The translations under genes and the position numbers were made by a program. The notes under the pieces were generated by a model, which worked only from the letters and a program-made list of their open reading frames with translations, was not told the origin of the DNA and did not search any database. From Gemmatimonadaceae bacterium (GTDB lineage Bacteria > Gemmatimonadota > Gemmatimonadetes > Gemmatimonadales > Gemmatimonadaceae): a DNA stretch of 7,246 nucleotides. Numbering within the stretch: position 1 is the first letter of the stretch; every line of letters begins with the position of its first letter. The stretch spans positions 1-7,246 of the forward strand of contig JADGGM010000146.1 of NCBI GenBank assembly GCA_019689955.1. Reading direction: 5' to 3'. Shown one piece after another: positions 1-4,471 of the stretch.

Positions 1-2523
1 GACCTGGACGGTCGGGGGGATGCGGTCGGCGGGATCGTCATCATGCGCGTCGGGGAGAACGCGCTCACGACCATCCGCAACATCAAAGCGAAGCTGGCCG
101 CGGTCGAGCAGGGGCTCCCGGCGGGCGGCGTCGTGCGGCCGGTCTACGACCGCAGCGCGCTGATCGAGCGCGCGATCGAGACGTTGAAGGGGAAGCTCAT
201 CGAGGAGTCCGTCATCGTGGCGCTGGTGTGCATCGTCTTCCTGCTGCACGCGCGCTCCGCGCTCGTCGCGGTGCTGACCATTCCCGTCGGCATCCTCATG
301 GCTTTCATCGCGATGCGTCTGGCTGGCGTCGGCGCCGACATCATGTCGCTCGGCGGGATCGCGATCGCCATCGGCGCGATGATTGACGCGGCGATCGTGA
401 TGGTCGAGAACATGCACAAGCACCTCGAGCGCGCCGCGGGGCCGCCGACGGGGGAGGGGAGCGCGCGATCGTTCTCGACGCGCCATCTGCGCGCCGCCGA
501 CCGGTGGCGCATCGTCGTCGAGAGCGCGACGGAAGTCGGGCCGGCGTTGTTCTTCTCGCTGCTCATCATCACGGTGTCGTTCCTTCCGGTGTTCACGTTG
601 CACGGACAGGAAGGGCGCCTGTTCCGGCCGCTCGCGTTCACGAAGACGTTCGCGATGGCCGCGGCGAGCCTGTTGTCCGTCACGCTCGTGCCGGTGGCGA
701 TGGGGCTCTTCGTTCGCGGCCGGCTCTGGCGCGAGCGCGCGAACCCGCTCAACCGCGCCCTCATCCGCGTCTACCGGCCGGTGATCGACGTCGTGCTCCG
801 GCACCGCGGGCCGGTGATCGTGGCCGGGGTCGTCGCGCTCATCGTCACGTGGATCCCGTGGACTCGCCTGGGCAGCGAGTTCATGCCGCCGCTCGACGAA
901 GGGACGCTCCTCTTCATGCCGACCACGCTTCCGGGGATCCCCGTCGCGCGCGCGAGCGAGATCGTGCGGCAACAGGACGCGATCCTCGAGCGCTTCCCCG
1001 AGGTGGAGCACGTCTGGGGGAAAGCCGGGCGGGCGAACACCGCGACCGATCCGGCGGGGCTCGACATGTTCGAGACGACGATCACGCTCCGCCCCGAGCG
1101 GGAGTGGCGCGCGGGGATGACGATCGACCGCCTCGTGGCGGCGATGGATTCGGCGGTGCGGATCCCCGGGGTGACGAACGCGTGGACCATGCCGATCAAG
1201 GGGCGCATCGACATGCTCGCGACAGGGATCCGCACGCCGGTCGGGATCAAGATCTTCGGCCCCGACCTCGCGGTGCTCGAGCGCATCGGCGCGCAGGTGG
1301 AGCAGAGCGTGCGCGCGGTGCCGGGGACGCGGAGCGCGTTCGCCGAGCGCGCGGTGTCGGGGTACTACCTCGACATCGACATCGACCGCGCAGCCGCGGC
1401 GCGGCACGGAGTGAACGTGGCCGACGTCCAGACCGTGATCGCGACGGCGGTCGGGGGGATGACGATCACGCGAACGGTGGAGGGGCGCGAGCGCTACGGC
1501 GTCCGCGTGCGCTATCCGCAGGAGCTGCGCGACACCCCCGAGCGCCTGGCGTCGGTGCTCGTGCCGGTGAGCCACGATCTCTCGGGCGCCGGCGGCCGGG
1601 GCGCGATGGACGGCGACAGCATGGGGGAGGGCACCCCGGGCGCGGCGGGGATGTCCGCGGCGAGCGTGGGTGCGGCGCAGGTCCCGCTCGGGCAGCTCGC
1701 GACGATCAGGATGGTCGCCGGGCCGATGGTCGTGCGGACCGAAGGCGCGATGCCGACCGCGTGGGTGTACGTGGACGTCGCGGGGCGGGACATCGGGAGC
1801 TACGTCCGCGAGGCGCAGCGGCGGGTGAGCGCGACCGTGAAGCTCCCGCCGGGGTACTCGATCGTCTGGAGCGGCCAGTACGAGTACATGCAGCAGGCCA
1901 GGGAGACGATGCGCGTCGTCGTTCCGGCGATGCTCGCGCTCATCGTCCTCCTCCTCTACTTCAACCTGAAGAGCGCCGGCGAAGTGCTCCTCGTGATGCT
2001 GTCGCTCCCCTTCGCGCTCGTGGGCGGGATCTGGCTCGTCTGGGCGCTGGGGTATGACTGGTCGGTCGCCGTCGCGATCGGGTTCATCGCGCTGGCGGGC
2101 GTGGCGGCGGAGACGGGGGTGGTCATGCTCGTCTACCTCGACCACGCGTGGGCGCAGGCGGTCGCGCGATGCGCGACCGATGGACGGCGCCCTGCGGCGC
2201 GCGATCTGTACGACGCGATCATCGAGGGGGCCGTGGAGCGCGTGCGGCCGAAGATGATGACCGTGACCGCGATCATGGCCGGCCTGCTTCCGATCCTGTG
2301 GGGGAATGGAACGGGCGCCGGCGTGATGAAACGCATCGCGGCGCCCATGGTGGGGGGGATGGTGAGCAGCACGCTGCTCACGCTCGTGGTCATCCCCGCG
2401 CTGTACGCGCTGTGGAGGGAACGTGCGCTCGCCGTGGCAGAGCCGCGGGACGCGGAGGGCGAGCTCGAGGCGGGGAGCTCCGATGTCGGCTCCCGCGTTG
2501 CGAGCGCGTCCGCCGAGGACTAA
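1..2523 (+). CDS. cusA: CusA-type Cu(I)/Ag(I) efflux RND transporter, inner-membrane subunit (5' partial)
   Basis: Proton-driven inner-membrane subunit of a tripartite Cus-type efflux complex that, with a periplasmic adaptor and an outer-membrane channel, exports Cu(I)/Ag(I). The frame is open from base 1, so the gene starts upstream. By alignment from memory to E. coli CusA (1047 aa), about 276 N-terminal residues are missing and 840 codons are present. Seen: the TM4 motif GAMIDAAIVMVEN with Asp at codon 129 (CusA D405), Glu at codon 704 (GVAAETGVVM; CusA E939) and Lys at codon 751 (VRPKMMT; CusA K984), the known proton-relay set. The three CusA metal-binding methionines M573, M623 and M672 are all kept, at codons 306, 356 and 405 (LLFMPTTL, LDMFETT, RIDMLATGI), with no gaps between them. 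This favours Cu/Ag over the divalent-cation CzcA type. Odd: a Gly/Met-rich insertion of about 35 residues at codons 524-559. It ends 16 bases before the convergent SYLF gene. Its partner genes would lie off the left edge. Confidence 0.95.
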   Translation, partial: DLDGRGDAVGGIVIMRVGENALTTIRNIKAKLAAVEQGLPAGGVVRPVYDRSALIERAIETLKGKLIEESVIVALVCIVFLLHARSALVAVLTIPVGILMAFIAMRLAGVGADIMSLGGIAIAIGAMIDAAIVMVENMHKHLERAAGPPTGEGSARSFSTRHLRAADRWRIVVESATEVGPALFFSLLIITVSFLPVFTLHGQEGRLFRPLAFTKTFAMAAASLLSVTLVPVAMGLFVRGRLWRERANPLNRALIRVYRPVIDVVLRHRGPVIVAGVVALIVTWIPWTRLGSEFMPPLDEGTLLFMPTTLPGIPVARASEIVRQQDAILERFPEVEHVWGKAGRANTATDPAGLDMFETTITLRPEREWRAGMTIDRLVAAMDSAVRIPGVTNAWTMPIKGRIDMLATGIRTPVGIKIFGPDLAVLERIGAQVEQSVRAVPGTRSAFAERAVSGYYLDIDIDRAAAARHGVNVADVQTVIATAVGGMTITRTVEGRERYGVRVRYPQELRDTPERLASVLVPVSHDLSGAGGRGAMDGDSMGEGTPGAAGMSAASVGAAQVPLGQLATIRMVAGPMVVRTEGAMPTAWVYVDVAGRDIGSYVREAQRRVSATVKLPPGYSIVWSGQYEYMQQARETMRVVVPAMLALIVLLLYFNLKSAGEVLLVMLSLPFALVGGIWLVWALGYDWSVAVAIGFIALAGVAAETGVVMLVYLDHAWAQAVARCATDGRRPAARDLYDAIIEGAVERVRPKMMTVTAIMAGLLPILWGNGTGAGVMKRIAAPMVGGMVSSTLLTLVVIPALYALWRERALAVAEPRDAEGELEAGSSDVGSRVASASAED

Positions 2524-2532
2524 TAGCCCCCC

Positions 2533-2553
2533 TGACGCGTCACTTGCGCGTCA
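2533..2553. terminator. Possible bidirectional stem-loop between convergent genes
   Basis: TGACGCG at 2533-2539 and CGCGTCA at 2547-2553 can form a 7-bp stem with a 7-base loop. The left arm also lies in a perfect 10-base palindrome, TGACGCGTCA (2533-2542). It sits just past the pump's stop and overlaps the last codons of the SYLF gene, where a shared terminator would be expected. There is no T-tract on either side, so a standard intrinsic terminator is not shown. Confidence 0.2.
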
Positions 2554-3313
2554 CCCCCGCGCCGACGTGCTGCTCGAGGCTGGTGAGAAACGGCGCGAGC
2601 GCTTGCGGCGCGCCCTCGGCGGGGGTCGTGAGGAGGCGGGCGACGCTCTTCGCGTCCTCGCCGCGCATCCCCTCGGGCGCCGCGGCGTACATCCGCCGGT
2701 TCGCGTCGTAGTCGATCTCCCACTTCGTCCCGGCGATCTTGATCCCGGCGAACAGTCCCTTGCTCTTCGAGTACGAATAGATCTCGGCGTCGAGCTTGTA
2801 GTCCGTCTCCGCCGACGCGTTGCGCCCGAGCGGACCCGCGGCCACCGAGGCCTCGCCGCCGAGGTCGAACGAGGACGACGCGGTCGTCGCCGGCGCGTTG
2901 CGGTTCACGAACACCAGCACGATGTCGGCCGCCTGGCCGCCGATCTGCAACCCGAAGCTCCCCCCCTTGAGCCCCACGAACGAGGGACGACTCCACCCTC
3001 CGGGGGTGCGGCAGCTCACGAGCCCGTAGCCCACTCTCCCGCCGAAGCCCAGCCCGGCCTGTATGACGTGCGGGACCACGGCCACGCACGTCGCCTTCGC
3101 GAGCAGCGACTTGGGGGGCGAACGGTCGGGCACCGACACCAGCTCGGCCAGTACCTCGCCCGCTCGTTGCGCACGCTTGGCGAGCCGATCGTCCTCGCGA
3201 TCTTGCGCGAGCGCGGGCGTCGCGCGCACGCCGATCGCGAAGAGCGCCACGAGGGCGGTCACGTATGACGGAACACGAAGGAAGCGTCTGCTCCCGGTGG
3301 CGAACCTTGGCAT
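2540..3313 (-). CDS. Exported SYLF (Ysc84-family) domain protein
   Basis: A 257-aa protein belonging to the SYLF/Ysc84 family. In eukaryotes and some bacteria such domains bind phosphoinositide or other lipids; the bacterial role is largely undefined. Residues 1-36 form a signal peptide: a basic start (RFATGSRRFLR), a hydrophobic core, then the cleavage site ALA|QD, so the mature protein should be periplasmic or secreted. Residues from about 70 to 215 carry the family pattern in order: AKATCVAVVPHV, a glycine-rich GFGGRVGYG, GGWSRPSFVGLKGGSFGLQIG, VLVFVN, LGGEASVAAGPLG and IYSYSKSKGLFAGIKI, followed by a helical tail. An in-frame ATG 20 codons upstream (3373) was rejected: it lies within the predicted -35 box and would add an unnatural N-terminus, whereas the ATG at 3313 has GAGGA five bases upstream and begins the signal peptide. 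The gene converges on the CusA-type pump with a 16-base gap. A role in metal stress is not shown. Confidence 0.93.
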   Translation of the reverse strand: MPRFATGSRRFLRVPSYVTALVALFAIGVRATPALAQDREDDRLAKRAQRAGEVLAELVSVPDRSPPKSLLAKATCVAVVPHVIQAGLGFGGRVGYGLVSCRTPGGWSRPSFVGLKGGSFGLQIGGQAADIVLVFVNRNAPATTASSSFDLGGEASVAAGPLGRNASAETDYKLDAEIYSYSKSKGLFAGIKIAGTKWEIDYDANRRMYAAAPEGMRGEDAKSVARLLTTPAEGAPQALAPFLTSLEQHVGAGVTRK

Positions 3314-3365
3314 ACCGGTCCTCGAATGCACGAAGCGGACCGGAATCGTATGCGCGGGACCGGTC
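3314..3365. repeat. Operator-like inverted repeats around the SYLF promoter
   Basis: ACCGGTCC at 3314-3321 and GGACCGGT at 3357-3364 are perfect inverted repeats. A third near-copy, GGACCGGA, is at 3337-3344. The copy at 3357-3364 overlaps the perfect 8-base palindrome GACCGGTC (3358-3365), which falls in the 17-base spacer between -35 and -10. The copy at 3314-3321 overlaps the ribosome binding site. The arrangement would suit a repressor site, but short GC-rich repeats can arise by chance here. Confidence 0.35.
3319..3323 (-). promoter_or_regulatory. Ribosome binding site of the SYLF gene
   Basis: Read on the minus strand, GAGGA lies five bases before the ATG at 3313. It decides the start in favour of 3313 over the upstream in-frame ATG at 3373. 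It overlaps the GGACCGGT repeat at 3314-3321. Confidence 0.75.
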
Positions 3366-3373
3366 GTTCTCAA
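3345..3373 (-). promoter_or_regulatory. Predicted sigma70-like promoter of the SYLF gene
   Basis: On the minus strand, TTGAGA (3373-3368) is followed after exactly 17 bases by TACGAT (3350-3345). Each box matches the sigma70 consensus (TTGACA/TATAAT) at four of six positions or better, with optimal spacing, in otherwise very GC-rich sequence. Transcription would start near 3338, giving a leader of about 25 bases before the ATG at 3313 and its GAGGA site. Predicted from sequence only. Confidence 0.6.
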
Positions 3374-3475
3374 TGGTACGGTACGGCGGAGCGTCCACTC
3401 CCCGCGCGATCTCGTCGAACGCAGCGCTCTCGATCCCGTCGCGCGCCCGGTCCTCGTGGCCCAATCGGTCGTCGT

Positions 3476-3498
3476 GTGGCGCTCCCGCTGTACGCCAC
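3476..3498 (-). terminator. Weak stem-loop downstream of the Rieske gene
   Basis: GTGGCG (3476-3481) and CGCCAC (3493-3498) can form a 6-bp stem with an 11-base loop, ten bases past the stop of the Rieske gene. There is no T-tract. It could end or stabilise the Rieske transcript, but the stem is short for this GC content. Confidence 0.18.
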
Positions 3499-3508
3499 CC
3501 GCGGCCCG

Positions 3509-4078
3509 CTACGCGACCCGGATCACCGCAGCCTGCCACGCCGCCGCATCCCGATCCGCACGCCGGAGCGCGGCGAGGTTCACCACGACGCTGCTCCCCT
3601 GGCGGCGGAGGTCGAACCGATCGAGGTCGCGCGATGACCGACCGCTGTCGTGCGCGCCGTCGGGGCGGAAGCGTGCCTTGTGCCGGGGGCAGACGACCCG
3701 CCCCTCGCTCGCGCGCCACTGGAGCCGCGCGCCGCGATGCGGGCAGCGGAGCGAGAAGGCGTACACGCGCCCCTGCCACCGCGCGAGGATCACCTCGTTG
3801 TCGGCGTCGATGGACACGCCATCCTCCGATGGAATCGCGTAGCTCCGCTCCGCCCCCGCGGCGCCGAGCGGCGCGACGATCCGCGCCGTGGCCGCGAACG
3901 CGCGAGGGGGAGCGCCGAGTGAGGCCAGCGCCGCGGCGGCCACCAGTGCGGCGTGCGCCAGGAACGTCCGGCGATCCTCGACGAGCAGACAGCCCGGGCA
4001 CCGATCATCGCGGGGAGTCTCAGCGCTCATCGCCCGGGAAGCTACCACTGCGTGCGGAAGCGAGTTCGGAAGCATCAT
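3509..4078 (-). CDS. Exported Rieske [2Fe-2S] protein with a Tat-like signal
   Basis: A 189-aa single-domain Rieske ferredoxin-like protein, expected to carry one [2Fe-2S] cluster held by two Cys and two His and to transfer electrons; its partner is unknown. The cluster motif is complete: C112-P-H114 and C130-P-R-H133, with 15 residues between them, followed by ARFRPDGAHDSG, the usual region after the second box. N-terminal to it is EDRRTFLAHAAL with twin Arg 36-37, then an Ala-rich hydrophobic core ending AFA|A near residue 62: a twin-arginine (Tat) type signal, as expected for a protein exported after cofactor insertion. Start: ATG 4078 has GGAG five bases upstream. An in-frame ATG at 4030 gives 173 aa, keeps the whole Tat signal and avoids a stretch with several A/T-ending codons, so it is a real alternative. 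The frame stays open far upstream, but that is antisense to the receptor. No quinol oxidase, cytochrome or dioxygenase gene is nearby. Confidence 0.9.
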   Translation of the reverse strand: MMLPNSLPHAVVASRAMSAETPRDDRCPGCLLVEDRRTFLAHAALVAAAALASLGAPPRAFAATARIVAPLGAAGAERSYAIPSEDGVSIDADNEVILARWQGRVYAFSLRCPHRGARLQWRASEGRVVCPRHKARFRPDGAHDSGRSSRDLDRFDLRRQGSSVVVNLAALRRADRDAAAWQAAVIRVA

Positions 4079-4083
4079 GGCAT

Positions 4084-4087
4084 CTCC
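4084..4087 (-). promoter_or_regulatory. Candidate ribosome binding site of the Rieske gene
   Basis: Minus-strand GGAG lies five bases before the ATG at 4078 and eight before the adjacent ATG at 4075. No comparable purine motif precedes the alternative ATG at 4030. This is the reason for preferring the longer form, though only a four-base match. Confidence 0.45.
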
Positions 4088-4126
4088 GGAAGAGGTTCGC
4101 CGGTAACCTTGTTCGGCGCGCTCGCG

Positions 4127-4177
4127 GCCGGTATCCGGCATTCGCCTCGTTCTGGCGTTCCGGGGCCATATCCGGCA
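4127..4177. repeat. Pair of related dyad/direct-repeat motifs
   Basis: TATCCGGCA occurs at 4132-4140 and again at 4169-4177, 37 bases apart. The first copy is part of the inverted repeat GCCGG-TAT-CCGGC (4127-4139). The second is an imperfect version (GGGCCATATCCGGCA; 12 of 15 bases alike over the longer alignment). Their place between divergent genes would suit paired regulator sites. The match is short, so chance is not excluded. Confidence 0.3.
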
Positions 4178-4329
4178 AATGACGGAGGGGGACGCCGCGC
4201 CGGAAGTCTGCCAGACACAGGGGAGCGTTGGCCCCGGCGCCCTTGTTGCACGTGCGTGTCTCGGCGGGAATGCTGGACTCGTCGTTGTCGCTGCGCCATC
4301 GGGGCGAGGCCCCCTGTCTGAAATGCCGG

Positions 4330-4426
4330 CCCCGGAGCGTCTCTCCGGGGAACCGATCCGGGCGGAGTGTCCCGGCGACCACGCCGGGTGGGCTCGCCAC
4401 GGCGCGATCGGCCGAACATCGGTTCC
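4330..4426 (+). promoter_or_regulatory. Structured leader upstream of the TonB-dependent receptor gene
   Basis: Several stems can form together. An 8-bp perfect hairpin has CCCCGGAG (4330-4337), loop CGTCT, and CTCCGGGG (4343-4350). Next to it is a long-range stem GGAACCGAT (4349-4357) with ATCGGTTCC (4418-4426), 9 bp, sharing two bases with the first. Inside that are CCGGG (4358-4362) with CCCGG (4371-4375), and CGCC/GGCG (4382-4385, 4401-4404) continued by GTGG/CCAC (4388-4391, 4397-4400) with a two-base bulge. This resembles a three-way junction ending 45 bases before the ATG. A copy of GTTCCGGG from the 3' arm recurs at 4454-4461, overlapping the ribosome binding site. No known riboswitch consensus is matched well. 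Confidence 0.35.
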
Positions 4427-4458
4427 GGGCCCGCGTGGCTCACCTCGTGCACTGTTCC

Positions 4459-4463
4459 GGGAG
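4459..4463 (+). promoter_or_regulatory. Ribosome binding site of the receptor gene
   Basis: GGGAG lies eight bases before the ATG at 4472. With the signal peptide that begins at this codon, it sets the start here rather than at the in-frame ATG at 4367. Confidence 0.6.
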
Positions 4464-4471
4464 CTCGTTCC

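Larger units (their letters stand above)
4079..4471. other. Divergent intergenic region between Rieske and receptor genes
   Basis: These 393 bases separate two divergent genes and must hold both promoters. I see no convincing sigma70 pair for either gene. The best plus-strand candidate is TTGCAC (4246-4251), 17 bases, AATGCT (4269-4274), whose -10 matches only three of six positions. The left half (4127-4177) holds two related CCGGCA-containing dyads. The right half (4330-4426) holds the structured leader. An ORF opening at 4179 runs out of frame into the receptor gene and shows no protein-like features. Confidence 0.6.

Noticed and set aside
504..2057. 517-codon plus-strand frame inside the pump gene.
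   Set aside because: Arg/Ala/Gly/His repeats with no domain. The pump frame over the same bases aligns residue by residue with CusA.
2520..4001. 493-codon minus-strand frame covering the SYLF and Rieske genes.
   Set aside because: It crosses two recognisable genes in another frame and has only Arg/Gly-rich shadow composition.
4301..4313. GGGGC-GAG-GCCCC hairpin as a terminator.
   Set aside because: Only 5 bp with a three-base loop, no T-tract, and it lies upstream of a gene, not after one.
4300..4380. Faint likeness to a TPP riboswitch: CGGGG, CTGAAAT, then GAACCGATCCGGG...CCCGGCG.
   Set aside because: The TPP core needs CUGAGA, GAACCUGAUC and a final GUAGGGA. Here CUGAGA is altered, the U of CUGAUC is missing, the P3 stem is absent and no GGGA follows. 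A cmsearch with the Rfam TPP model would settle it.
4320..4471. Cobalamin riboswitch upstream of the receptor, which would have suggested a BtuB-type function.
   Set aside because: No B12-box-like sequence and none of the conserved cobalamin core segments could be found, so a vitamin B12 role was not assigned.
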